From Zonotrichia leucophrys gambelii (taxonomy: Eukaryota > Chordata > Aves > Passeriformes > Passerellidae), in assembly GCF_028769735.1 (NCBI RefSeq), contig NC_088171.1, positions 97,653,412 to 97,717,411 of the forward strand: 64,000 bases of DNA, written 5' to 3'. Numbering within the stretch: the stretch's first letter is position 1; each line of letters begins with the position of its first letter. Made by a program: the position numbers and the translations under genes. The notes under the pieces are model-generated. The model worked only from the letters and a program-made list of their open reading frames with translations. It did not search any database and was not told where the DNA came from. Positions 11,601-24,960 of the stretch are shown here, piece by piece.

Positions 11601-14485
11601 CTAACACATTGCCATCCAGATAGCATCATATTCCTCATTTATTTTTAGAGGGAAATGAATGTATTAATGAAGGCGAAGGCTCCTAAACATTAGTCTTAAC
11701 ATAGATGATGTAGAAAAGGCGTTGTAGATATTTCTGGTTCAACTCCTTCTGTTCCCAAATGCATTCATCTCTGTTGCTTTCTTTCAAAGCTTGTCCTGTG
11801 TGCTGCTTTTTAGCAAGTGGCTATCTACAAGAAGATTTAATTTGTAGGGATGTAAATTACTTGAGTTGCTTATAAACGTCATCTTTTATTTCCTCTTCTG
11901 TATCTTAGCCAACAGAGCTCTAGAAAGCTGACAGAGGAAAGCATTTGCAAAAAACTTGTGCCAGATACTGTATTCAAAGATGAAATAGTTTTTATAGTTA
12001 CAAATATACCTATCAAAATGTATATATTTCCATCTGCATATCTCCATTTTACTTTCCTAAGTAAAATTAGGTTGAAAAGTGTTAATTGTGTATAAAATTT
12101 TCTCACAGCAGCAGTGTGCAGTCTTTCAGTCAGTGTAGTATAATCTCAATCATGTACAGATTCTCCCAGCTCCAGGCCTGCTGCTGCCATGACTGAAGAA
12201 TTGGCGCACACAAGTATTCTGAATAGAGAGGATCCATATTTGGAGAACAAGGAAATTTGAAATTATTTGGGAATCTCTCTTCAAGGCCATGTGGTGGAAG
12301 TATTAAGTAGTTTACATTTGTGTTATTTTGGTTATGTAGAGCAGCTAAATAGCTTTAACTTATTTTTTCTTTTTTTTTTTTTTTTAGTTTCAGTAGAACA
12401 ACTATAAATACAAAGAGTACAAGTAGATGAATGCTAATAGTACTAATAAGAGTAAGCTAAAACAACTAAATGTGTGGATGATACTTTTCTGCAACTTTTG
12501 AAGCTCATTATTTATTGACTATATTTTCATTAAAATGTTTAATTCTACTCAGTTTGGTCTTGTGTTTAAAAATGAGCTACAATAGGGCTAAGGTACTGAT
12601 CTTCCTTTCACAAGTACCAGCAAACATGCATTGATATACTGGATCTAAAATCTCTTGTATATAAATCTTAAAAAGTGAAAATATACTTTCAGTTGTAGCA
12701 TAAATAATTCTTTGACATCTCTACAGTGAATAATTTCCCAAACAGCTAAAATCCATTTAAATTTGTAGAGTATTTTAAATAGCGACATTATCTGGGGTTT
12801 TCTTTGTGTGAATCAGCAAACATCTGAAAATAGGAAAAAAAAATCAAATCTTTTTGTTGTAATATAAAAGCAGATAATGGACAGAAAGGTGTACTTTTTC
12901 TGTTATCATTTAATTTTAAAGCACTTCAGAGCTAAGAACATGGGAATTTTCAGCAATACATGTTGGATACAGTGCAAGTTGTTTATCATCTTAGGACTCA
13001 GGTTGGAGTAAGACAGAATTTGACAACCTATACTTAACACAGCTAGACTTTTTTGCATTAATAAAAAAACTTGAAGAGGCAAACTCAATTTGGATTACAA
13101 ATTTTAAGATGCTTTTGCTAAGCTTTTATGCGAGCAGAAGAGTTTTGTCAGAAACTATTAAAGTGTAAATTGCTGCTGATAAACCCCTATTATTGTTTGG
13201 AAAGACAAAAGGAGCTCTTCCTTAATGAGAGGTCTGAGCCCCGCTTTATTATTTGGCACAATTTTGTATTTGATTAAAAGATAATGACATTAGGCACACA
13301 TCTATTTGGATTTGAGTTGCTGCTACAAACCAGGATATGAATCTATTTTAAGTGCACTTAAGTAGAATAATGTTTAAGTAAGCATTATCTTCACCTGTCC
13401 CATTGGGACTGAAAAGTGCATTTAGAACAGAGCAACTGTTTCCTTATTTGACTGAGTCGTACCTGATGTGAAACTACTACTCACCATATGGCTTAATGAA
13501 TCCCTAGTTAATAAGCTGTGAACGCTATATCCAAAAGATAATAGAGTGAAATATGAGCATTTTAATTCTAAACCATATGTCTCAGGTATTAAAAGAAGGA
13601 AAACTACTAGGTAGTTTGTGATATTGGATTGGAAGAAAGTAACTACTTGGTTCTGTTTAAAAACAATAGAGAATAATACACAAGTGACATTTTTTATGAC
13701 AGAAAGTCTGATTAAAGTAATATTAATCAGAAAAAGAGGTAATGTAATGTACTTAGTAATGTAAGTATTTTTATTTTTCTCCAAATAGAAAACATCCTGT
13801 ATGTTGATTCAATAGTTTAAGTTACCTGGGGGGCAGGAACAAAATGTGTGGTTTTGTCTAAAAAACATTTTGAGGGATAACTAAAATATTGAAGTATTTA
13901 GAGCTTGAATGTGAAAAACCTTAAAAATAAACCTCATCAAAGCATTGAAGTAGATTATTTGGAAGGAAATAACTGGCATCTTGTTGTAGACATTCCTAGT
14001 GTCTAAAATCAGTATATAATGATGCTAAAATATCCTCTTATAATTAAGAACTTTTGACATCTACTTTCTAATGTCTGGTAGAATATACATACTCTCAAAA
14101 GAGTAAAGATTTGCATTTAATATATTTGATTTACTATTAAGGAAATCTGCTTGAGCTTTCTGGGAATGCAGAGCTTGTACTCCAAGTTTTGACCTTGCCT
14201 AACATCTCTCAGGATGTTAAAATTCTGGATTTTAAATTAACTGGACTAAGGATTTTGCATTAAAATGTGAGTCTCCATTTTGTGTTATTTATATCCAAGA
14301 TTATTGAACTGAATGACAAACTCTTTCTTTGGCAGATGTTCACTGGGAATATTTCTCCTTTCTGAGATGATAAGAAATTTGAATTTGTATTTTATATATA
14401 TGAGAGATGGTTCTACTTGTCTGACCTCTTGTAATCGCTTTGGTATCTGGTATTTAACTCTGGAAATGTTATCGTATAGCTGATG
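5660..14485. other. AT-rich intergenic region, nothing coding supported
   Basis: All open frames here are short and lack family motifs or splice support. Poly-T runs occur at 7150-7168 and 12370-12385. An 11-bp perfect inverted repeat lies at 8645-8676. The patch at 5940-6140 is a little less AT-rich, but I do not recognise it. Confidence 0.6.
8645..8676. repeat. Short inverted repeat (hairpin), 11-bp arms
   Basis: GAAAATTACCA (8645-8655) pairs perfectly with TGGTAATTTTC (8666-8676) across a 10-base loop. It is AT-rich and may be chance. Confidence 0.5.
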
Positions 14486-14489
14486 ACTG

Positions 14490-14960
14490 TATGATTAAAA
14501 CCCCAGGAAGGAGCAGCAGAACATTTCAAAGCCTTCCTGTGTGCAAATCTTCCCTCCTCCACCCACCCACCTGTAGGCTAATCCTGGAGCCATGCAGCCA
14601 CGCAGCAGAGCTGTGTGCAAGTGGCTGAGAGAGGTGAGGTCCCCCCTGTCTTCACCCTGACCTGGTTTGAAGCTGCAGCTCTTGCCCTTGGTCTTGCCTG
14701 CGCTGGGTGGAGGTGTCCCTGAGCCTCCCACTTCTTCATGCCTGACCCTGACCACCTCCCCAGCCTGGCTTCAGCTCATCCCCATCCCCATCCCCGTGTC
14801 CCTGCCAGCCCAGCCTGCAGCTGTGACCCTGCTCAGGCCCTGCTCTGCCCTTCCTGCTCAGGAGCAGGAGCAGATCCCATGCTGGTGAGGTCCCTGCCCT
14901 GATGGCAACACTGTCACATTTGGCTCTCAGCTTCCTCCATGGAGCAGCTTCCTGACAAGC
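14490..14960. other. GC-rich patch of unknown origin
   Basis: About 470 bases are clearly richer in G+C than the flanks, with CCCCAT repeats at 14777-14796. Open frames of 70-90 codons exist on both strands, but the plus frame begins at TTG and shows no family motif. It may be a degenerate LTR or other repeat; I cannot identify it. Confidence 0.4.
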
Positions 14961-17900
14961 ACGCTGACCTCCACTCAGAATTCTGATTCCTCCCATTTTC
15001 TTCTAGGACTGATTTTGCTAAATATTCCTCAGACAATTTTCTTTTATTTCAGACTTGACATCATGTGGGACAATGGGACAACCTGCTGATGCATATAATC
15101 ATGTTAGATGTCTTTCTTCCTTCACTAATTCCCAGATATCAGTGTCCAAAGTCCTGATGGATTCAGTGGAGCAGGAAGAAAACTGTAGAATTTTTCTGGA
15201 TGAGCACTGTGTGTATGAAGGGCATATGAAACCTAATAAAAATGTTTGATCACCTGAAAATTGTATTCTAAGTATTCTAGTAGTAATTTATTACCTGTAT
15301 TTCAGCAAGGCTTACACATTACTTTTTTTTTTTCTATTAGCAATTTATCATCTTCTTCATTAGTAATATATCATGTGCATAATAAGTATTTATTACAGCT
15401 TCTCTCTGGGCTGAAATTATGTTTCAGAATGAAAATATAAATGATTTATTGACACAGAAGAATACTAATTACTGACAAAATCCCTGGAAAATTGGGATAA
15501 GGCAGAGCTTAATATTGCGATGTTTGCATCTCTACCTCAAATAAATTTTCAACCTTAAGGTGTGCCTGTGAAGAATAAATATCACAATGTTATTCATAAT
15601 AAATACTGAGAGAGCAAATGTGTCTCAAGCAAAAAAAATATATAATAGAACTTTTGAAAGAATGAACTTGAGGTAAAATAAGAAGTTGATTTTATACTTG
15701 ATGTGATAAAAAACCATTTTCTGTTGAAGAAGTTATTTGCTTGAAAGGCAGATGTTCTTAAATAAACCTTGTTTCCTCTTCCCCCATAGCTTTATTCTAT
15801 AATAATATAAATTTTCCTTTTAAATTGTTAATTATTTTCTACTTCTATTGTTATGACTGCATCAATAGTGAATAATATTATTCCTTACTTAGTAAGCACT
15901 ATTATTAATTACTATGGTCCTGCATTTTAAGCCTCCAATTTACAGTATAAATAATTTATAGAAACCAGCATGAAAAAGGGCAGACCATTTCCAGATGGAC
16001 AAATTGCCTCACTGCTGAATTTTTAGTGGTCAGGTTCCCCAAATGCAGTCAAACACACCAACAAATATCATAAATTCCCACACAGTGAACAAAGGAAGTT
16101 TCCTGCCTCAAAATTATCCCATGCAGCTCACCATGCCAAAGGATCCTGGAACTGTCCAGCAGGGAGTATGGATGAGAAGAACAAATCCTGGAGGGCTGTA
16201 GGTGACTCACGCTGAGGTACAGTATGATTTTACAGTACCGATGTTAAGGTGGAGCGAGCATATGATTCTAAGCACCACATCTATATTTTACCCAGTACCT
16301 GATAAAGTGTCTTAAGAAAAGCAAAACCAGGAGATAATTTTGGAGTGAAGACAGGAAAACAGGGATTCTCTCTTCCTAGGCTAATACCTTAAATATTTGG
16401 CTACTCAGACATTCTCATTGCTTCTCTACAGCTCAGAAATGTCCTGACCCATTCATTTCTCTCAGTTCAGCAGCAGAGATTCAAAATGAGAAGTGAAAGA
16501 TATGTTAGATATGTTGCAAAAAATGGCCTAGGGTGAAGTGACATGCCATTCTTCTAGTTAAGGGTATTTCCCTCTGCTGTGAGGATGAGCTGTTCAACAG
16601 TCTGTGGAATACAAAAGATAAGATCATCTCCTCCCCCATGAAAGAAAACAGTAGCTGCGCTTTATAGGAATGTCAATTCTATCAGTGCCAAGTGTGCTAA
16701 GGAATGTTAGACTCGTGGATCTTGACCTGGTTTTTTGGTACAAATCAGCTGCTGACACTGCTCAGAGAGTACGAGTGGGATGTGCAAACTGCCGAGTTTG
16801 AAGAAGCAAACTGGCCACGTACAGAATTACAGTGCCTCCAAGCAAAAGTCCTCAGAACTCTGCATGTACGTGCCTGCATTTGTCAGCATCTCACTTTATG
16901 AACTTTAACCTACTGTGAAATTCACCTTCATTTCATGAAAAAATAACAAATGCTAAGGTGAATTCTGATGATGCAAGATACCTGTCCATTTTCTTACTTA
17001 TGCAGGAAACAGAAGCTGGGTTGTGAAATAACACAGGTAATTTGATTTTTTTTTTTAATATGTGAAAAATTCACAGATTTCCTGCTTCTTTTTTTAAGCC
17101 ATAGATATATAAGCTGGCATTGAATGTTTCTTCATGACATACATTCTAAAAATATGCTTTTTACTTCATATTTCATTGGGGTTTTTTTTAAGCAGGTCGT
17201 TTTCATTTTGCTTTAAGTAGCATTGTATTCGTTTTAGCTAATAGCTCTTTAAAGTGCTCAGAATTGAAGATGACATCATTTCATGTTAGTTTAGGTCTGC
17301 ATAAGGTGGCACTACTACCTGAAATTCTTGGCAGTGTTTTCTTGACCCAAGCATTGTCCTTTGTGATGTAAAAATAGGAAAAAAAACAACACCATGAAAC
17401 AGCTGAAGAGATGTTCTTTGAAAAAACACCTAGCTGGAAGAAGGAGATTTAAATATAGTTTGTTTTTTTTTTTTCCTGTTGGCTTTTTTTTCCCCAGGTT
17501 AATTATCTCAGATGACTTCCCTGAGGTAGTTCATTGCAAGGCCATATGACTTCATGTGCTTGCAGTTATGGGTGGAGAAATAATCACCCAAGAATGAGGG
17601 GGTGGTGGATGACTCTTTGATGGTTGAGCTGGCTTATGTCGTCTTAAACTGGTTATGAAACTGCAGTGTAAAGCTCTATTCCATTCAAACATCATAGGGT
17701 CTTTCTCTATAATTTATAGAAATTCTCTGTAAGTTCTATAATTTACATAGTAGTAATGAGTAAAGACAGGAAAAGTAGGAGAAAGCAGTTAGATGAGCAT
17801 AGTTGCTACTAAAATGTTTCCACTATTACTTATTTCTGAATGGATTTTGGTAAATAAACATGAGGAGATGCAACAAAATGGAACTCAGGAGGGCAAATAC

Positions 17901-20900
17901 TTGTGCTCTTTTGATTTCTGTGACTTCATCAGAGCTTTTCATTCAAATTTAGACCTTTAATTTTTTTCCAGCAGGATAGTTATGTAGATAGTTACAGTCC
18001 CTCTTCATGAAGACCATTTTATTGGTAGTGCCTGTTCTGTGCTTTGGAGAGTCTACAGGATGTGTTTAGCATCATGACATGTATTTGAACATTCCTCTGA
18101 GTTTGCTTATTTTTACCCAAACAGTACAGGAGATTTCTTTACAAAAAAAAAAAAAAAAGAAATACAAAGCCATGCTCCTCCTCAAGGAGTTAAAAATCAG
18201 TGGTTTCATTCCAAATATGAATATGTAAACTTATATACCTGTTTCACTGCATGGAATGTACAAAAACATCAAAAACTATCTCAGAAATGTTTAGTTTTTC
18301 TGTGTTCAGGCAAGTAGTCAGAATAATCTGAATGCTTTTGCTAATAAAATGCGTAGAACAAGTGAGAGCAGGAAGTATTTGCAAATGTTTATTTGAATGA
18401 GTGAGTCTGAGTCACTTGGATAACATTTGCAACCATTTTCCTTAAACAAATACAGAAAGAAGGAAAAAAAATAGTGCAGGCAAATTTTAATCCCCACTGT
18501 TTTTAAGAGGGACGTGTTTGTGAATGTCCCTGTCATTAAGAGCTTCGTCCAGATGTCTGTGTGTCCATCTTAAATCTTTCCAATGTCTTTCTCTGCACTC
18601 ATCCAGCACAGGAAAAATGCTATTTAATTAAGACAAATGAAGAATACACAAAACAGTAAGATAGAAATTATTCAAAATGAACTATTCTACTGAAAAATGT
18701 TTATGACATTTTGAATTTAAAAAAACCCCAATGAGTAAAGTGACTGATGCTTTACAGTCTTCCCTTTCCAGGCAGGCGTGTCCTGGAGTATCAGGAAATA
18801 GGAGATGCCTTCTTAGAAGTAGGCTAGGCTCCCTACTTCTGAAAAAGCTTCGCTGAGTACAGTATATGTATACAATATTTTGTGCCCACTAACTTTCCCC
18901 TTGGTTCATAAAAGTGTGTTTACATGGAAAGGCAAGTGAAGTGGTAAAGTTGAGCAGTTGATGCTGAGAATCCAATATCCCAAGAATATCTGTTTCAGTA
19001 GTACATGTGAATGGGTGGAGCTGATTTTCCAGGTCATCTTGCACAAAAGAAATGCTGTTTTGTGTGTTTTGAGATGACTTTGAAGTATAAAGCAAAGCAC
19101 ATAATGGAGATTTGAGAGGTTAAGCTTTAAAAGCACACCTCTGTCTCGTAATTCTAGTGCAGATGCACACATTATAAACATAAGTGTATGTATTGTATGT
19201 GTCATGCAGTGATCTTGTACTAGTGAGCATTGTGTTCACTCCTGAGCAGTCAATTTCTGAAGGCCCCTGCCCAATCAGCTGATCTGTTCTTTTTCTGTAC
19301 TTGGTTTCGCTGTCACTTTCACATTGTGGTAAAAGACGAGGTGAATGAAATATATCTTTCCATGAATGCTTTCTAGGTTCTTCCCCTGACTGCAACTGCA
19401 GAAGCAATTGTTTGCGATTGCTTGAATAGGCATGATTTTTCCTTATCAATTCCTCATATAGCAGGCTGTGTCATGCTGCGTCCTCTCAGCATGCTGGGAA
19501 AAATGATACGAACTTATTCATTCACAAACTGGAAACACTGCATATGCCATGCATTGAACTCACACTCCAGTGAGAAAAGATAATTTCAGTCAAGTTAAGG
19601 GCCTATCAATCACAATAATTCATGAGTCACACAAGCCTGTATGATTTTTTTCAAGATTAATCCCTTACTCTAAATTGAATTTTAGGAGAAAGAGCCTGAA
19701 ATAACCTAAGTATTTCATATATACACCATTTTACTGCAAACCTGAAAAAACCCATGTAGCTTACATTTTTTTACCACTTAAACCTATTTAATTAGGTCAA
19801 AAAACATATTAACATCAAGATCAGATATCTAAGTCAGTGGGAACTCCCTGTCAACACATAAACAATCCATGCCAAAAATACCCTTCATGCTTCACCGGAA
19901 AGGCACAGCTGGAGTTAATATAGCTTTCCCAGGCAAGCTTATAAGCATCAGGAATTACAGGGTGTAGCATCACCCTAAATATTTCCATTTTATGGACATG
20001 ACATACATTAAGAGCCTTATGTTTTGGAATGTAAATACCACTGAAACTGGCAGCTGAGTTAAATCATCAAACAGGAGATCGTCTACAATTGTGGAGAAAC
20101 TGAGCCCATGTCCTGCTTTGAGTATAATGCCATGCCAAGGGAAGGTGAGGTGGAAGCATGGTAGAAGGATAAATGGTGATAAACAAGTTGTTTCCTCACT
20201 TTTTGCCTCTCCATGTATATAGGCAAAATCTATTTCCTATCCTCTCAAAACGATTCCCACATTTATCATGTTCATTCCTGATTTTCTAGATATTTCACCT
20301 AAGACCAATGTAGATTTTAAGGCACATTTACACTCAGCAGCTTGCACAGATGTGAAATTATATGAAAATATATTTTTCAATTAATGGAGTAAAGTGGATT
20401 TGATATACCTCAAAATTATGTAATTTGCTGTAGATTTTTTTGTCCAGTAAAAACATTTTTTTTTCTCCATTAAATCAGTGACAGAGTAAAAAAGGCATGG
20501 AGACAACAAATGGTTATTAATTCCAATGCACCCAGTGAAACTGAACAGGGTTTGGCATGGTGATTGTTAAGCCACAAAACGAGGGAGAGCATCTCCTCTA
20601 GCTGGCTGCAGCCAAGGTGCTTAGCAGAGCATGGAGAGAAGGTGAAAGAAAAGCAATGAAACATAAAGCATCAGGGAAGAATTGAGACAGGATGACATGA
20701 CAGCAGGTAACGACTGGGAAGGGGAAGGAAAGCAACGAAACAAATGATGTGTTTAAAGCATAAAATGAAGACAAGCAATGCTTCACATTCCCTGCTGACT
20801 GGCAATCCGTGTTTCATTAGGATACCTGGTATTTAACAGAGGGAGAGGGACTGGGGAGTGTGCAGTGTGGGACTGAGTTGGCAGGGAGGCTGCTAACAAG

Positions 20901-23690
20901 GTCACCCGAGGGAGTGGGGACCCAGCTGTGAGCTCTGGAATTGGCTTCTCTCTTGCGGTTTGTGAGAAATGGGGTTTACACACCACACAGTGCACAACTG
21001 CAGTCTGTACGTGTTCCTTTTGTAGTGCCATAAATTGGTTTCATTTCAAGAATGTATGCTAATTTCAAAAAGCAACTCTACCAGTAAACACACAGGACTT
21101 GATCTTTCAGTTTATCCAATAATGAGAAAATGTAGATCTGATTTTTACATAAGCCAGGCTGTTGGTTGAGATCAAAAAGGATTCCTGTGTTCTGAAACTG
21201 ACAGAACCCTCCAAATGTCAGCATATAAATACCCAGCTTTTACTATGGAAACTTTTAATTATGGAAGCTTTAACTATGGAAACTTCCCTGCTATAATTCT
21301 GCTCCTAAAATTTCCTCTGATGAAGGAACAGATTAAATTTGCTTCTGCAGTCCTTTTCTTCTGTGCACTTTATCTTCTCATGCTGACAAATGCTACTGTG
21401 TGAACAGAAAGGAAAAGAGCGGTTGAGCCGGGACAATGGCTAGGTAAGGCATCATGACAGATGTTTGCCTTCCATCTGTAACAACTTTATATATCTAGCT
21501 GTTCAACAAGGTGGGAGTACATTCCTCTTGACACTAGATGGGAACTTTTTGCTGAATATTGGCTTATATTAAAGTGGGTTAGGTGAGAATACATCACTCT
21601 TTCCTCCATAATGCCTGTATACTTTATATACTACAGGTTAGTAGTGGAGTTTGTCTTTTTAGCCGCAGCTGCTGTGCCATTCTCCGCCAGAAATTGCATG
21701 ATTGGCCAAATGTTGGACAAATGTACAAAAAATTGTTGCAGATGGGGAAAATAAAAAGAGATTCAGAGAAGTACTAGAAGTTTTGGGTTTGTATTCCAAA
21801 AACATTTAATTAGGACTAAAAGAAATCCCACAAAAAGGTCTTTAGAGTCTGTTGTGGTTCTCTAGTTCTGACGGAAGATCTGCAGAGTTGTTTAGGACAT
21901 TTTAGGTTCCAATTACTATAGGTCATGCCAGCTGGCAGCTTCTTCAAGGCACTGCTCATCTGCTAGAGAAAGACTGAAGTCCATACTTCCATTCTCCAAT
22001 ACACTTGCAGTATTTCCCATGGATCACTTGTAATTAGGAGGTCAGATGAGTTTTGCTGCATCTGTTAAGTTTCTCTCCCCTCCACCCTTGCTGGGGGCAT
22101 TCAGAGTGGCCTTAATCAACAGATTTCTAGTCCTGTGCAGCTTTAAACCAGCAAAATACTGTGAGATAAACAAGAACATCTGCTCAGATTATTGTTCAAG
22201 GTTTAGTTGAGTTTTTCAAAGTATGATAGTCCCAGTGTTCACTGTGTTGGGATTTCTGCACATTTGGCATGAAGGGAATGCCTTGGTGGAATATAGCTAA
22301 GAATGGAATTGAAATGGCTGATTTAACCTAGGTGTTTTTAACAATGATGGTGTTTTTATGATACTGTGGTTTGTGGGAGTCTTACTTGATTCTGCAGCTT
22401 GGAAATTCTGACAGTTGACTATATAATGTAGTAGTAAGTAAGAGTTTTTTACTTGTACCAAATAATACTATTATTTAAGCTGATATGGTATTTCATATAG
22501 AATCCAGAAATTGTAATGTTAGATTCTTTCATATTCTGTCTTTTCTAGATAGTTCAGTGGGGTGAGGAAGCTAAGTCACACCTAACAGAATAATTTTAAG
22601 TGAAAGCTAACTGGACTTTCAAACCTTGCAAAACACTCAAATGATTTTTTATTTTAGAGACTCACAACATTTTAAAGTGTGTTGCTTTAATAGTAAGGTA
22701 TTAAAGGTGAGGCCTTTTACACTTGTCTGAAAAGCTTACATTCTCTTTGTATACCATTTAGTTTCTGAATTTTTAGAGAGATATATATCCTATTGCATGT
22801 AACTCATAGGATACTGTGGGTAACTTGACTTTTTCCCTTAGGGATTAAGTTACACCAGCTGGCCATGTTTGCAGCATCCCTGCAGGTGCCAAGGTGTACC
22901 TCCTGAGGTGAAGGACTGAAAACAGAGATAAACCTTTTCCTTAGGAAGTCTTGGATGAGACTTTTGGAGGTGGGATTTCCACACAGTGTAGCCCACAAAT
23001 AAGAATCACAAATATCATGTCTGACTTCTACAGGGTACCACACTTGGCTAACCAGGAGTATAAGAAAGTAACGCTACAGAAATACCTTGAGGAACAGGCA
23101 TATCTTAAATGAAACTTTATGAATTTGTATGCTGTATTTAATATCTCAAATGAGATTTTTTTTAAACCATATGGATGCATAGTTGTTTTCTTTTTATGTT
23201 TTGAGGGGTTTTTTTCCCCAAGAAGAAGACAATCAGATAACTAGTTTACCCTACACCTCTGCACAATTAGCTGCTCTTATTCACTTATTATGCCACGTGT
23301 ATTTTCCAAATGGTGTTGTCAGTAGAAGCTCATTCTGAAAAATGTTTTTTTTTTGTTCAAACTGCAACATCCTAAATACCCTAACCATGTTCAGCCTAGA
23401 AAGGGTATCTCCTGACCCCTGACTGTGCAGAAATCCACGTGTCCCCAAAGATCTCACAGCAATCAGTTCATCCTACCTTGACTGCACTGCACATCTTGTG
23501 ATTTCCACCTTTGTCCCCACACTCACCTGTAAATATATAAGGTAATATCCAAATTGTCAGAGTTTGGAGGGAGTGGAGGTTCTAATTGCCGTGAATGGTC
23601 TGTAATGTCCTTCTTTTGCAGTCCCTGTCTCTGCAACCTCTCCCAAAACCCCTTAGGGAGTTTGAAGCCACTACAGCTGTAACCTTGGAA
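14961..23690. other. AT-rich intergenic region, nothing coding supported
   Basis: I see no repeat family I can name and no reading frame with support. A poly-A run lies at about 18143-18158. A small frame at 15055-15249 follows a TTTTATTTCAG acceptor-like site, but it is unrecognised and has no ATG at its start. Confidence 0.55.
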
Positions 23691-23694
23691 CATC

Positions 23695-24460
23695 TGAATG
23701 GTGCAGATGAAAAGGGAGTGGGGGTTCTGGTCAGTTCATCACACATTGTTTTTGCTCTTCCTCCCTCTTAAGGGAGCACTCCTCACACTTCTCTCCTGCT
23801 CCAACATGGGGCCATTCCCATGAGACAATTACCTCCATTAGCTGCTCTGGTGTGGGTCCCTTTCATGGGATGCAGTCCTTCAAGAATAGCATGGATTCTC
23901 CATGGGGTCGCAATCCCTGCCACTAAACCTGGTCCAGCATGGCTCCTCTCTCCAAGAGGCCGAGGTCCTAGCAGAAGTCTTCTACAGTCCAGGCTTCCCA
24001 TGGGGCTACAACCTCCTGACATGCACCTGCTCTGGTGTGGGGTCATCCATGGGCTACAGGTGAGTCTCTGCATCCCCATTGTTCTCCATGGGCTGCAGGG
24101 ACACAGCTTCCTCACCATGGTCTCCTTGGCAGGAGGGGAATCTCTGCTGTTGTGCGTGGAGCAGCTTCTACTCCTCCTTCTTCACTGACTGTAGTGTCTG
24201 CAGGGCTGCTCCTCTCACATATCCTGATTCTTTTCTTCTCTGGCCCCATTTATTGCTGCACAACATCTTTTTTCCCCTTCTTATCTCTGTTACCCCAGAG
24301 ACACTACTGCTGATGTTGACTGGCCTTGCCAAGTGGTGGGCCCATCTTGGAGCCAGCTGGCATTGCTTCCATTGGGAATGGAAGCTTCTGTCAGTTTCCC
24401 ACAGAAGCCACCTGATTAGCCCTCCTCACCCCACTACTGAAACTTTGCCACGCAAACCCA
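23695..24460 (-). mobile_element. Solo or partial LTR of an avian endogenous retrovirus (minus strand)
   Basis: Read on the minus strand, the LTR begins TGGGTTTGCGTGGCAAAGTT at 24460. It passes through a TCTGTGGGAAACTGACAG-like stretch, 'TGCAGACACTACAGTCAGTG', then repeated modules of the type 'CCATGGTGAGG..GCTGT', 'CCCTGCAGCCCATGG' and 'CTGGAGCAGG', down to 'GTGTGAGGAGTGCTCCC' and 'GTGTGATGAACTGACC' near 23740. The same module order occurs on the plus strand at 61334-62475, so these are two copies of one family. The distal part that carries the poly(A) region in the second copy is missing or unrecognisable. The copy is diverged and inactive; the short frames inside it are not genes. Confidence 0.75.
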
Positions 24461-24960
24461 GTACATTCATGGAGATGGGGTTCCTCTGGCCTTGCCTTGG
24501 GAATGTGTTCTGGAAAGGCTGCATTTGTTTCTCTTCATCCTACTCAGCTGAACTGCTGGCTGTCTCTAGTCCATAGGGATTATGTCTGGCAGACACTCAG
24601 CTCCACGCAGGCATTATCCACTGTCTTTCTGACGGTGAGTTTCTGCCATGAGCATCAGGGCTCTGTCTCAGGTCCATGTTGGCTGATGTGCTCTCTGACG
24701 CTCCTTACAGCGCCTGTCTGGTGGTCCTTGCCAAGCAATGCCACTCTCTCGGCTAATGGAGGTCATTTTTTCCCAATAATTTGTCAATAATTTGTGATAG
24801 TAAAACCTCACAGTCCTGTCTGTGTCATTGGCATTCACTGTCAACATGTTCCAGGCATGAGACCAAGAGGTTTTCTTCCCCTTCCTCATATCAGTCTTCT
24901 TGGACAAAATCTGCATCGTAACTTCAGCTCACAAAAACAAATACATGCATTTGCCAGGGG
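24461..24960 (-). mobile_element. Possible degenerate internal segment of the same endogenous retrovirus
   Basis: This lies directly beyond the TG end of the minus-strand LTR, is richer in G+C than the surrounding desert, and holds an 82-codon minus-strand frame (24668-24916). If the LTR is the 3' LTR of a decayed provirus, internal sequence would lie here. I recognise no retroviral motif, so it may equally be unique flank. Confidence 0.3.

Noticed and set aside
23783..24790. Cluster of 90- to 165-codon frames on both strands
   Set aside because: Most lie in the LTR modules, which are stop-poor and repetitive. They resemble no protein family.
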